Shown here piece by piece: positions 25,787 to 34,445 of a stretch of 64,000 nucleotides of DNA (within the stretch, counting starts at the first letter, position 1; each line of letters starts with the position of its first letter). Source of the DNA: Candidatus Nanosynbacter sp. TM7-053 (lineage in GTDB: Bacteria; Patescibacteriota; Saccharimonadia; Saccharimonadales; Saccharimonadaceae); assembly GCF_022828375.1 (NCBI RefSeq), contig NZ_JAJQJX010000001.1:186001-250000 (forward strand), given 5' to 3'. The notes under the pieces were generated by a model. The model had not been told where the DNA came from, did no database searches, and saw only the letters and a program-made list of their open reading frames with translations. The position numbers and the translations under genes were made by a program.

Positions 25787-26703
25787 TCAACGCATAATTC
25801 CTTCGCATATTTTATGATAGCACACGGCACGTCTATACCATAATCCGACGCATCAATCCTGGCTACCGGATTAACCTCAAGAATTGAAAAGTTTTTGCCG
25901 CCCACACAATCAACTCTGCAAAAGCCACTTGAATACACAGTCGCAGCAGCAGCTAGAACAATATTTGCCTCGTCAACCGATAGACTATATTGCACGGCTT
26001 TTGATTCTCTTGTTAATCCAGCACAGTTAACTACGCCATACCCTGTTGTTGTATAACTGCCCACTACTCGTCCCCCCACAACATAAGTCCGAACAACCGT
26101 TCTCTTACTATTGCCAGCATCAAGGTCATTCTGTATGACCTTTGGTCTTTCGCTCAGTCTGCACGACCATAGCTCTGGCGCTAAATGATTAATTTCTTTA
26201 ACCACAGGCTTAACGCCAACACCGCCTGCAGTTAATCCACTGGTTTTTGAAATTATAAAATCACCCTTACACCTCAAGGCGTCAATAATCTTCTGTGAAT
26301 TTGAGCGGGCTGATGCGATAAAAGACTGAGCGATAGGCAAGCCAGATCCCGCTAATTCTATTGCCATAAGAGCCTTATCATCAGCAACCGTCAATGCCCG
26401 ATAGTTATTAATGACTTTTGCGCCAGTACGTTCCAGGGATTTTATTATATATCTTGTCATCTGTCTATCTAAAGGACTGTGAGAAAAGGCAAAATAAACG
26501 TCAGCATCCAACATTTCGCCGGAGTCGTCGTAGAGGATTGGTTTGCTATGACAATCTCCATAAACTAAGGTTCGTTGAGGGTCAACATACACCATCTCAA
26601 CATCGTTAAAGTTTTTGATGGCATTATTAAACTGCTCAACCGGCGATATCGGCGCAGAGAAACCTAAATACCTATTAACTGGGGTAATTATTGCTAACTT
26701 CAT
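25783..26703 (-). CDS. ATP-grasp ligase (RimK/GshB-like)
   Basis: 306-aa protein of the ATP-grasp superfamily, which joins a carboxylate to an amine through an acylphosphate. The ATP-binding lysine region is DFIISKTSGLTAGGVGV and the Mg-binding end is FCRVDCVGGKNFSILEVNPVARID, typical of RimK/GshB-like ligases. It probably couples an amino acid to the amine made by the aminotransferase, but substrates are unknown. GGAGG precedes the ATG; the start overlaps the GT20 stop as ATGA. Confidence 0.85.
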   Translation of the reverse strand: MKLAIITPVNRYLGFSAPISPVEQFNNAIKNFNDVEMVYVDPQRTLVYGDCHSKPILYDDSGEMLDADVYFAFSHSPLDRQMTRYIIKSLERTGAKVINNYRALTVADDKALMAIELAGSGLPIAQSFIASARSNSQKIIDALRCKGDFIISKTSGLTAGGVGVKPVVKEINHLAPELWSCRLSERPKVIQNDLDAGNSKRTVVRTYVVGGRVVGSYTTTGYGVVNCAGLTRESKAVQYSLSVDEANIVLAAAATVYSSGFCRVDCVGGKNFSILEVNPVARIDASDYGIDVPCAIIKYAKELCVE

Positions 26704-28112
26704 CTTTTTCCTCCTTTAGACTCTGATATTATTTGCGCTCTGGATATGATCGTATCGAGCCAACCCCTAGAGGAAAGCCTACTAGCCGAGCTTCTAAGCT
26801 CCTTGTACGAGACGTTGACTTCCTTCTCCGATCGTACAAGCGCCTTATAAAGAATTTCAACATCATCCTCAAGACTGAGCTTCAATCGGTTATATCCTTT
26901 TATATAATCAGTTGCACCTATATTACTAAGCAATAATTGAACCTTTGGCATTTCCTGCGTTTGACTATGGATTGCCTCAAGCGCTAAATGATTAAATCCA
27001 TCCGCAACAGAAGCTACAATTACAATGTCTGAAGCTTGCAATACAGCAGTAACCTCCTGGTCGGTTAGCTTGTGCTCATTGCTATATATGATAGGAGTCC
27101 ACGATTTTCCTCCGTATTTACGATTTATATTTTCCACTCCTTTTAATACCCTGTCATGCAAAGCACTATATTCATAGTCATCAATCTTCTTTTTAGATCT
27201 GTACGTATATCGCATAAATACAAATTTATCCTTCAACTCAGGATGTTTCTTTATTAGAGTATTAACTAAATCAATCTCGTACTCCACCCCTTTTGTTTGT
27301 TCAAATCTACTAATACTAGTAATTATCTTCTTGCCTTTATGGTCACTTCGTATTTTCTTAACAATCTCACGAGCCTCTTTTGTATATGCAAGGCTCTGAC
27401 GATACTGTAGATTATTACCCATTGGCACAACAAGAAGTTCTACAGTATGACCATCCTTGGTCAATATCAAAATACTAAAATCATCGACCGCCCTGGTTTT
27501 ATCAATAACGCCAGTCGCATTTTCTTCTAAAAATTTAATATATGTTAACATATCACACCTTCTATGAAAGGTAATTAGATCAGAATTTAGCAAGTCAACA
27601 AACATGCCAACGTCTGGTTGTTGTATGTTAGGGTAAAAACCTTCCCTACCAAAAGGGGTTCTAAAACTAAATACTATCGTAGCTCTTTCATAATGATCTC
27701 TTAATTCTCGCACCAAAGGCAGTGCTGTATAATCGTTTATCCAAAATATATCACCATTAAAACTATTGTTTTTCGTTCCTATTTCTTGCACTATCTTGTT
27801 AACAAGCACCGCCACCTGCTTGCGTAAATCCCGCCTGGCTATATTAAGTTGTTTATCGCTAATTTTACACTCTATGCCGTGCAGTAATGACCATAGATAT
27901 TTCTTGAAAAACAATAAATGGACTTCGCCATGATTTACACCATTCCCTAAATTAATGCCAACGTCAGAACCTCTTATTGCTTTTGTGCCATCCCAAAATA
28001 TACATCTCACACCAGGATAATACTCAATGAGGTCTCTACTTACCGTGCCAACACCCCCCACTCCGGCGATTGAATTTTTATAGTTAATAAAATAAAACTG
28101 AGGCTCTTTCAT
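26700..28112 (-). CDS. GT20-family glycosyltransferase (trehalose-6-phosphate synthase-like)
   Basis: 470 aa, first gene of the island operon. The order of motifs follows OtsA and the related pseudo-glycosyltransferases: GDIFWINDYTALPLV (OtsA: W-HDYHL), SFRTPFGREGFYPN, LLNSDLITFHRRCDMLTYIKF, VVPMGNN, ISRFEQTKGVEYEIDLV (OtsA: DRLDYTKGI) and VASVADGFNHLALEAI (OtsA: DGMNLVAKE). The N-terminal GVGGVGTVSRDL replaces the usual GGL. Sequence is far from true OtsA, so donor and acceptor may differ; validamycin-type C-N pseudo-glycosyl transfer is one possibility. Confidence 0.75.
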   Translation of the reverse strand: MKEPQFYFINYKNSIAGVGGVGTVSRDLIEYYPGVRCIFWDGTKAIRGSDVGINLGNGVNHGEVHLLFFKKYLWSLLHGIECKISDKQLNIARRDLRKQVAVLVNKIVQEIGTKNNSFNGDIFWINDYTALPLVRELRDHYERATIVFSFRTPFGREGFYPNIQQPDVGMFVDLLNSDLITFHRRCDMLTYIKFLEENATGVIDKTRAVDDFSILILTKDGHTVELLVVPMGNNLQYRQSLAYTKEAREIVKKIRSDHKGKKIITSISRFEQTKGVEYEIDLVNTLIKKHPELKDKFVFMRYTYRSKKKIDDYEYSALHDRVLKGVENINRKYGGKSWTPIIYSNEHKLTDQEVTAVLQASDIVIVASVADGFNHLALEAIHSQTQEMPKVQLLLSNIGATDYIKGYNRLKLSLEDDVEILYKALVRSEKEVNVSYKELRSSASRLSSRGWLDTIISRAQIISESKGGKR

Positions 28113-28191
28113 GATAGACTATCTCAATTATACTATAACGGCCGGAATTTGTAGTATATACTTGGCCAATATTTTAAGACGCTCAATCGTC

Positions 28192-29208
28192 TTACGCAAA
28201 ATAAATCCGCATCAATTCGCGTGCTACCCTGTCGGCATCGTGACGAATAAGACTACGTTGAGCCGCCAATGGGTCACTGGTGGAGTTCGTGTTGACCCAC
28301 ACGTCATCAGCAATCAAACGCTTGCCCGACGCATAATAATGCTTTTTCTTCAGCAATTCCTTATCCCACTCGACCAAATATTCGCCGTCGTGAGCATATT
28401 TCTTTATCAATTCCTCTGGCGGGCGATGGTTATTGTAAAGCACATAATCCATATTCACCCCTGAAAATCGCTCAATTTCATCCGCAAAATCCGCCACGGT
28501 AAATCCATCAGTCTGCGTTGGTTTTGTGACCAAATTGCAAACATAGACTTTCTTCGCCTTCGTTTCAGCAAGCGCCCGAGTAACGCCTCGAACCAACAAC
28601 GCTGGCGCCAAACTGCCATATAAAAGCCCCGGCGCAATCACCACCAAATCGGCATCCAAAATCGCTTGACGAGCTCGCGGGTTAATCGTAGCTGGCGGTT
28701 TAAGCTCTAGCCACGGACGCTCGCCGCGCGGAATCTTTAGCGACTCAGCCGCGTGCTGACCATCAACAACCGTGCCGTCTTTCAGCTTAATCGACATCGT
28801 TGTATCGTCCAGAGTAATCGGATAAACTCGACCATTGACGCCCAAAACTTCGCTAGCCAATTCCACCGCATCAGCAAAACTTCCCGTCATCTTTTCTAGC
28901 GCCGCCATAAACAAATTGCCAAACGCGTGACCTTTCATACTGCCCTCGCCGAACCTGTAATTGAACAAATCGCGAACTTTCGGCGAAGTACTTAACGCCA
29001 CCAAGCATTGCCTGACGTCGCCCGCCGGCAACACACCCAATTCATCGCGCAACACGCCCGTTGAGCCGCCATCGTCGACCATATTGACCAACGCCGTGAT
29101 GCTGTGTGTATATTTTTTCAATCCAGAGAGCAGCGTGAAACTTCCCGTTCCGCCGCCAATAACTACAACTTTTACCCCAAAATAATCATTATTCGAACCA
29201 TTTGTCAT
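28192..29208 (-). CDS. yvcK: YvcK/CofD-like gluconeogenesis factor
   Basis: Member of the 2-phospho-L-lactate transferase-like family; YvcK binds UDP-sugars and controls cell-wall precursor supply and morphology in Firmicutes. Motifs: VVVIGGGTGSFTLLSGLKK, NMVDDGGSTGVLRDELG, LPAGDVRQCLVALS, and HAFGNLFMAALE. The frame is open 27 codons further, but the ATG at 29208 sits 6 nt after TGCTATAAT and avoids overlap with the SDR gene. The last ~66 codons belong to the duplicated segment, so the tail was probably brought in by the island. Confidence 0.92.
   Translation of the reverse strand: MTNGSNNDYFGVKVVVIGGGTGSFTLLSGLKKYTHSITALVNMVDDGGSTGVLRDELGVLPAGDVRQCLVALSTSPKVRDLFNYRFGEGSMKGHAFGNLFMAALEKMTGSFADAVELASEVLGVNGRVYPITLDDTTMSIKLKDGTVVDGQHAAESLKIPRGERPWLELKPPATINPRARQAILDADLVVIAPGLLYGSLAPALLVRGVTRALAETKAKKVYVCNLVTKPTQTDGFTVADFADEIERFSGVNMDYVLYNNHRPPEELIKKYAHDGEYLVEWDKELLKKKHYYASGKRLIADDVWVNTNSTSDPLAAQRSLIRHDADRVARELMRIYFA
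28193..28391 (-). repeat. Direct repeat, copy B (yvcK tail)
   Basis: Right-hand copy of the ~199-bp repeat, forming the functional 3' end of yvcK. Differences from copy A fall at third codon positions without changing amino acids. Confidence 0.93.
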
Positions 29209-29214
29209 GCTTGA

Positions 29215-29223
29215 ATTATAGCA
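29215..29223 (-). promoter_or_regulatory. Extended -10 of yvcK
   Basis: TGCTATAAT on the minus strand, 6 nt before the chosen ATG; it decides the start. Confidence 0.7.
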
Positions 29224-29234
29224 CCTTAGAAAGC

Positions 29235-29903
29235 CTAAACCAACGTGCCTTTTGGCAACGCCCATTCCAAAAACGGTTGCTGCTGACAATCAATCGCATT
29301 GATAATGTGTGTGGCAATTTTCGCAGGATCGTTAAAAAACATATAGTCAGCCGGAAGATCGCGCCCATTCCAGAACGGAGTTTTCATAGCACCGGGCAAA
29401 AATAGCGCAACTCTAACTGGAAGTTTTTGCTCATCCGCCTGCATTCCCAAACTTCGCGCCAAACCCGCTTGAGCGTGCTTCGTCGCAACGTACACAGCTT
29501 CATCTGAGCGCGCTTTAACGCTACTTGTAGATCCGATAATCGTCAATACAGACTTGCGATTCTGCGTTGACATCTTACGCCAAGCCCACTGAACCAGCGG
29601 CAACGCGCCCGAAAAATTAACTTCCGCCATACTGCGAACGCTCGGCTGATCTTCAAAATTGCCGCGCCAGCCATATCCAGCCGCCCACACAAATTGATCA
29701 ATATCATCGCCGTTTAAAATCTGCTCAATTCGCGCCGACGCCGCCTCCACTTGATCCGAATAATAAACATCCAGAGGAAAACCCTCGCCGTGCTTCTGCG
29801 GATTATGAGTCTTGCCTAAAACCAGCACACGCTCGCCACGTTCCCGCAGCTGCTTCGCCATCTCTAATCCAAGCCCACTCGTCCCACCAAGAATAATATG
29901 CAT
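29235..29903 (-). CDS. Short-chain dehydrogenase/reductase
   Basis: NAD(P)-dependent oxidoreductase of the classical SDR fold, 222 aa. Cofactor loop GGTSGLGLEMAKQL, the WAAGYG segment (NAG-like), catalytic Ser in IGSTSSVKA and YVATK (Tyr/Lys). LPGAMKTPF is the usual PG motif region. Substrate unknown. TGCTATAAT ends 6 nt before the ATG. Confidence 0.9.
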   Translation of the reverse strand: MHIILGGTSGLGLEMAKQLRERGERVLVLGKTHNPQKHGEGFPLDVYYSDQVEAASARIEQILNGDDIDQFVWAAGYGWRGNFEDQPSVRSMAEVNFSGALPLVQWAWRKMSTQNRKSVLTIIGSTSSVKARSDEAVYVATKHAQAGLARSLGMQADEQKLPVRVALFLPGAMKTPFWNGRDLPADYMFFNDPAKIATHIINAIDCQQQPFLEWALPKGTLV

Positions 29904-29909
29904 ATGGTT

Positions 29910-29918
29910 ATTATAGCA
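29910..29918 (-). promoter_or_regulatory. Extended -10 of the SDR gene
   Basis: TGCTATAAT on the minus strand, 6 nt before the ATG. Confidence 0.65.
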
Positions 29919-29927
29919 ATGGCGATA

Positions 29928-30422
29928 TTAAATGTAAATTCCGTATCTAAGCCTCGGCCAAGCTTCTGCCAGCTCCTCGGCCGAAAACTCCTCAACAGAA
30001 CCCAGCTCCTGTAAAGGCATCTCCAAACAAAGTCCAACAGCCACGGCAGCCACTCGCCTCATGAGATATTCCGCATTATCTGAAGAAAAATAGGCATCCT
30101 TGTCGAAATCCCCTTTCATTCTGCCGAAAGACTGCACACCCATCTTATCTCGCCAGCTTCGCAACTCAATCCTATCATATGGAAACTGAGATGGCGATTG
30201 TATGGATGTGGACTGACTAGGGAGACGCTTCTCCGCTAATTCAACGTGTCCCGAATATTTATCATCACGACTAGCCAATATTATGCCCATGTCAAAAATC
30301 CGACCTTTTTTAATAGCCAATCTGGTCAATAGTGTAAATAGCGAATTCTCATCGACTTTACTGGGGTCACCGACGATATTCTCGATATTAACTCTGGCGC
30401 CGTAATTGTCAGTTTTCTTCAT
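29928..30422 (-). CDS. Hypothetical protein, 164 aa
   Basis: Soluble, no signal peptide or membrane segment. It is mixed alpha/beta with a polar middle (residues ~68-84, Ser/Gln-rich) and an acidic C-terminus (VEEFSAEELAEAWPRLRYGI). I recognise no family. It lies alone between the SDR and NUDIX genes with ~100 bp upstream. The length and regular codon pattern support it being real. Confidence 0.6.
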   Translation of the reverse strand: MKKTDNYGARVNIENIVGDPSKVDENSLFTLLTRLAIKKGRIFDMGIILASRDDKYSGHVELAEKRLPSQSTSIQSPSQFPYDRIELRSWRDKMGVQSFGRMKGDFDKDAYFSSDNAEYLMRRVAAVAVGLCLEMPLQELGSVEEFSAEELAEAWPRLRYGIYI

Positions 30423-30522
30423 ACGTTAAACCTTATACATTAGCTATATCAATCAAGAGATACGCCGCCTGTACTTTTTTCCATACCTGATATTCTATAC
30501 TATTTTATGGAAAAAGTCAATA

Positions 30523-31014
30523 CTATTCTGTCGACAAACTCTTTGCGCCACATAATTTCTGCCACTTCAAATGCACTTTATATCGAAGCGGCGCGCCCGG
30601 CTCGCTCTCTTGGAGTCGCAACTCTTCAGGATCCATAAACATCACTTCGTCCGCATCGACGCCAGCTGAAAAATCAAAGTTTTCCGTCCACACACGACAA
30701 GAAAAACAAATTTGGTTAGCATCAATTCGCTCAATATAAATCTCGTCCGACGCGTCAAAAAGTTGATAGCGAAGATTGCCCTTATAGCCAACCTCTTCAT
30801 ATAATTCCCGTTTCAAAGCCGACTCAAAAGTTTCACCATAATCCATTCCGCCACCAGGAAAATCCCAAAGTGACCGCCCGTCCTCTTTAACAACCAAAAT
30901 CTGCCCAGCATCATTATAAATCAGAGCCTTTATGGAAACGCGATAGAGGTAATCGCGCTTGATAGCTCCTTCTGAATCGTGTGTGATGAGTTGTCCGTTT
31001 ATGGCGTTTGACAT
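30523..31014 (-). CDS. NUDIX hydrolase
   Basis: 163-aa NUDIX protein with a full NUDIX box GGGMDYGETFESALKRELYE continuing EVGY. Preceded by ILVVKEDGRSLWDFPGG. Substrate unknown; the form resembles housecleaning nucleotide pyrophosphatases. The frame extends 24 codons upstream into the next gene, but the ATG at 31014, 7 nt after TGATATAAT, is the better start. Confidence 0.9.
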   Translation of the reverse strand: MSNAINGQLITHDSEGAIKRDYLYRVSIKALIYNDAGQILVVKEDGRSLWDFPGGGMDYGETFESALKRELYEEVGYKGNLRYQLFDASDEIYIERIDANQICFSCRVWTENFDFSAGVDADEVMFMDPEELRLQESEPGAPLRYKVHLKWQKLCGAKSLSTE

Positions 31015-31021
31015 GAGAATA

Positions 31022-31030
31022 ATTATATCA
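31022..31030 (-). promoter_or_regulatory. Extended -10 of the NUDIX gene
   Basis: TGATATAAT on the minus strand, 7 nt before the chosen ATG. Confidence 0.65.
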
Positions 31031-31033
31031 CTA

Positions 31034-31981
31034 TTATTTACTTTGTTTTTTGGAAATGTCATCCTTAAAAAATGACCCGCTTTCAATAAACCAGCAAATC
31101 ACTGTTGCAATAATTACCGCCTGTTGCGCCGCCTCAGCAGATAAACTAAATTCTCCGACTTCTTTAGAAGGGTGACGTCCCGGATTTGTCTTCTGGATCA
31201 GATCCATACCACTCCAGAACCAATTAGCAAACTGTTCGTTAACATTCAATTTGTCCTTGGGCTGCTTAGTGATAATATTTTGTAAATCATACGCGTCCCT
31301 CGCCCTACTGAAATAAAGGTGCGGATTCGCTTTTATGTCACCAAGAAGAGTGCCGTACACCTTACTAGTAGCCTTCGTAAGCCCAAGCTTTGAAGCAATA
31401 TTCTCAATGGCTTTTTGTGCCGATACAACTGCATTTTCAGGATCGGGTTGACGCTGAAAAGCTTGATTCCACGCTTTCGTCAGAAAGTCATCATTTATCT
31501 CTTGTGCAATTTTTGTAATTTCTGGATTAACTCGCTCGATAAGCCCAGATTCACTATTTCGATCTCGCAAGACCTTCCACTTACTGCCATTACTCAATAG
31601 GTTTTCTATTCCGTCCAGCAGGTCGCCGCCGTATACGTCACCTAATTTGCTCTTTGTCTCTAGTGTATTAGGCGCATAATCACGAATATATTTAATAGTA
31701 ATATCTAACAAACGAAGTACTATATCTCCAGAACCGTTACTACAATTTTCCTCTAAAGACTCCAAAAAAATATACTCATTATGATAATTAACCGGACAAT
31801 ACTCAGGCAACATTATTCTCATACGGCGTTGAATAGTTTGAACAACATTATCATTCTTTACACTAAAAAAGATTAATGTAATATGTCTAATGATTGAATC
31901 TACAGACCACGGTGGAACATCATACATAACCTTCCAGCGTTCATGGTTATTATTCTCATATTCTTGAAGTGGTGATGCCAT
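31034..31981 (-). CDS. Hypothetical protein with Abi_C-like C-terminal region
   Basis: 315 aa. The C-terminal ~140 residues (DPENAVVSAQKAIENIASKLGL, a variable middle, then NPGRHPSKEVGEFSLSAEAAQQAV and ATVICWFIE) follow the pattern of the Abi_C domain found at the end of abortive-infection proteins: a helix that groups with an E-containing segment, then an R-H-P/G turn and a long hydrophobic helix. The N-terminal half is not recognised. A phage-defence role is possible but rests on this resemblance only. It lies 9 bp after glyS's stop in the reverse order of transcription. Confidence 0.45.
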   Translation of the reverse strand: MASPLQEYENNNHERWKVMYDVPPWSVDSIIRHITLIFFSVKNDNVVQTIQRRMRIMLPEYCPVNYHNEYIFLESLEENCSNGSGDIVLRLLDITIKYIRDYAPNTLETKSKLGDVYGGDLLDGIENLLSNGSKWKVLRDRNSESGLIERVNPEITKIAQEINDDFLTKAWNQAFQRQPDPENAVVSAQKAIENIASKLGLTKATSKVYGTLLGDIKANPHLYFSRARDAYDLQNIITKQPKDKLNVNEQFANWFWSGMDLIQKTNPGRHPSKEVGEFSLSAEAAQQAVIIATVICWFIESGSFFKDDISKKQSK

Positions 31982-31990
31982 ATCTATTGC

Positions 31991-33334
31991 CTACAACTCC
32001 CCAATTTTCATCCGCCTCTGCTCCGTCGTATCTCGCTCACGAATGGTAACAGTGTCGTCTTCCAGCGTCTGAAAATCGATAACCACGCAGTGCGGCGTAC
32101 CAATTTCATCCTGACGGCGATAACGCTTACCAATGTTTCCATTGTCATCCCACATAACGCGTCCAGGATTTTTCTTAGATAGGCTAGCGTAAATTTCACG
32201 TGCCTTCTCCACCAATTCTGGCTTATTCTTAAGTAGCGGCGAAACGGCAAATTTAACCGGCGCCAAATGTTCTGGAAGCGCCAGATAAACACGTTTACTG
32301 CCGTTCTGCTCGTCCTCACGATACGCACTCGACAAGACCGCCATCAGTGCCCGCTCAACACCAAAACTCGGCTCAATCACGTGCGGCACGAACTTCTCAT
32401 TCGTCCCCTTAATCGTATATTCCATACTCTTCCCGCTGACGCGCTGAATATTCATCAGGTCAAAATCAGTCCGATACGCAATTCCCATCAGCTCTTCCTT
32501 GCCAATTGGAAAATCATATTCAATGTCAATCGTTTTCTTACTGTAATGCGCCCTGTCTTCCGCCGGAACGTCCAGCTCGTGAATATTCTCAGGGTCTAAT
32601 CCCAACGCCTCCAAAAACTCATGCGTCGACTTCAACAATTCATCAAACGCTTCCTGCCAATTTTCTGGATTGACAAAATATTCAATCTCCATTTGCTCAA
32701 ACTCTCGGCTACGGAAAACAAAATCTCGCGGCGCAATTTCATTGCGAAACGCCTTGCCCTGCTGAGCAATTCCAAACGGCAAGTCTGGATAAAAACTATC
32801 AACAACGTTCTTAAAATTGGTAAAAATTCCCTGAGCAGTTTCTGGGCGAAGATATGCAACGCTGTCTTCACTTTCGGTGGCGCCAACGCTCGTCTTAAAC
32901 ATCATATTAAACGTTCGCGATTTGCTTAGCGGATTTCCGTCTGGGCTTTTAATTCCCCGTTCCGCAATCACTTCATCCATTTGCTCCATCGTCAAACCGT
33001 CCGCATCAACCCCATTGTCTTTAAGAATGTGGTCAGTACGATAGCGCCGATGATTAACCATGTCTTCGCACAATGGGTCAACAAACGTATCAACATGTCC
33101 ACTTGCTTTCCAGACTTTCGGATTCATCAAAATCGCCGCATCGACGCCATATATATCGTCGCGCTCGTCAACAAACATTCGCCACCATAAATTCATAATG
33201 TTGCGTTTCAATTGAACGCCCAGCGGACCGTAATCCCACGTTCCAGACAAACCACCATAAACATCCGAACCCTGATAAATAAAACCGCGACGCTTACACA
33301 GGCTAATAATATCTTCCATTTTTGCTTGACTCAT
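31991..33334 (-). CDS. glyS: Glycyl-tRNA synthetase, homodimeric type
   Basis: Charges tRNA-Gly. Class II synthetase of the alpha2 (eukaryote/archaea/Gram-positive) type, not the alpha2beta2 form. Motifs: GFIYQGSDVYGGLSGTWDYG, motif 2 FRNEIAPRDFVFRSREFEQMEIEYF, AYLRPETAQGIF, and motif 3 EPSFGVERALMAVL; the anticodon-binding domain is at the end. ATG at 33334 has GAGAAAGG upstream and is preferred to the open frame from 33364. Confidence 0.97.
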   Translation of the reverse strand: MSQAKMEDIISLCKRRGFIYQGSDVYGGLSGTWDYGPLGVQLKRNIMNLWWRMFVDERDDIYGVDAAILMNPKVWKASGHVDTFVDPLCEDMVNHRRYRTDHILKDNGVDADGLTMEQMDEVIAERGIKSPDGNPLSKSRTFNMMFKTSVGATESEDSVAYLRPETAQGIFTNFKNVVDSFYPDLPFGIAQQGKAFRNEIAPRDFVFRSREFEQMEIEYFVNPENWQEAFDELLKSTHEFLEALGLDPENIHELDVPAEDRAHYSKKTIDIEYDFPIGKEELMGIAYRTDFDLMNIQRVSGKSMEYTIKGTNEKFVPHVIEPSFGVERALMAVLSSAYREDEQNGSKRVYLALPEHLAPVKFAVSPLLKNKPELVEKAREIYASLSKKNPGRVMWDDNGNIGKRYRRQDEIGTPHCVVIDFQTLEDDTVTIRERDTTEQRRMKIGEL

Positions 33335-33409
33335 TGAAAAAACCTTTCTCCATGTTGGCAACATGGCGATTCACATTATTACCCAAATTATACCATTTTA
33401 CTGACAATT

Positions 33410-34090
33410 TTACACTGCCGCGTGTTGCCTGGCGGTCAACCAACAATCGTTTATAACCTCAGTTATTCCGCCGATTTGCGCCACATTCGCGAGTGGCTTT
33501 GCCTGAATTAACCTTAACAATTTGATGGCGTCTGCACCCAAATCGCCCTGCTCCGCCAATCTCAAACCTTTTTCCGCGCTATCATACATATATTTTTTAT
33601 CAGGAAGCAGCGCCGCAGTCGTTACGTCCGTTCGAAGATTCAGCTCATCTCCCAGCAAACTCGCGTATTGCAAATAAAACCACGTTTCAATCAATTTTTG
33701 GTTTATTGCAGGATTATTCAATTGCTCTAAAACTTGGCTCAGCACATAATACCACTCTGGTTCGTCAATATTTTCGCTCGCCGCAGAAACCAGTTTCATC
33801 ACCGAATACGCAAACTGCATCCGATCGTAATCTTCCAAAATATGCCGATAAAAAGCCGACAATCGAGCGGAAGTTAATAGCCCCAAATCGCCCCGACCAG
33901 AGCGAATAACCACGTCGCAAATCGCGAATAATTCAATTCCGCCCGCCAATTTACTGCGCTCCCGACGCACGCCTTTGGCGATTACACTACGTCGACCTTT
34001 TGGCGTTAATAATTGCAAAACTCGGTCAGCTTCGGCGTAATTTGTTCGCCTCAAAACAATTGCTTTTACTCGTTCACTATGCCCCGTCAT
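33410..34090 (-). CDS. recO: RecO, DNA repair mediator
   Basis: RecO helps load RecA on SSB-coated DNA in the RecFOR pathway. 226 aa with the N-terminal OB-fold (VKAIVLRRTNYAEADRVLQLLT, KGVRRERSKLAGGIELF) and a helical C-terminal domain. No zinc-binding Cys cluster is present. The start overlaps the response regulator stop by 14 bp, so it is co-transcribed with the two-component pair. Confidence 0.9.
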   Translation of the reverse strand: MTGHSERVKAIVLRRTNYAEADRVLQLLTPKGRRSVIAKGVRRERSKLAGGIELFAICDVVIRSGRGDLGLLTSARLSAFYRHILEDYDRMQFAYSVMKLVSAASENIDEPEWYYVLSQVLEQLNNPAINQKLIETWFYLQYASLLGDELNLRTDVTTAALLPDKKYMYDSAEKGLRLAEQGDLGADAIKLLRLIQAKPLANVAQIGGITEVINDCWLTARQHAAV

Positions 34091-34445
34091 TTAGAACCTC
34101 ACGAAAAATCGCCCGCGCCTCATTCGGACGCATCGATGTTTTATTCAAAATTGCCTTCACACCAAGCGGACGCAAATCGTCCATTTTAACGTCGATATTC
34201 GTACAAACCACAATCGGCAAACTTGCCAAATCCGCGTACGATCGCAGTTCGTTAAGCAGCGCAATCGCCGTTTCGCCAGCCAACAACATATCTAAAATTA
34301 AAGCATCAGGCTGCCAATCATCAATAATCTCAATCGCCTGACCACCAGAAACCGCCACTCGATATTCCGCGCCAACATCTGCGGCAAACTTGCCCAGGAT
34401 ATCCGCCCAATTCTTATCGTCCTCAACAATTAACAGTTTTTTCAT
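34077..34445 (-). CDS. Single-domain response regulator
   Basis: 122-aa CheY-like receiver. Acidic pocket VEDDKNW (D9/D10 region), phospho-accepting Asp in ALILDMLLAG, Thr/Ser in VVCTNID and Lys near ILNKTS. No output domain. Its start overlaps the kinase stop as ATGA, so the two form a pair. Confidence 0.9.
   Translation of the reverse strand: MKKLLIVEDDKNWADILGKFAADVGAEYRVAVSGGQAIEIIDDWQPDALILDMLLAGETAIALLNELRSYADLASLPIVVCTNIDVKMDDLRPLGVKAILNKTSMRPNEARAIFREVLNDGA

Larger units (their letters stand above)
22586..28192. mobile_element. Accessory biosynthetic island inserted at the yvcK 3' end
   Basis: About 5.6 kb of more AT-rich DNA carrying six co-directional minus-strand genes, four of them joined by ATGA overlaps. 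It is bounded by direct copies of the yvcK tail: one completes the intact gene, the other is orphaned. The genes use Shine-Dalgarno sites rather than the leaderless layout common around them. There is no integrase, so entry by homologous recombination across the ~200-bp yvcK segment (for example after DNA uptake) is the simplest model. Confidence 0.75.

Noticed and set aside
29209-29289. N-terminal extension of YvcK (27 codons)
   Set aside because: It would overlap the SDR gene, lacks family similarity, and the TGCTATAAT box points to the ATG at 29208.
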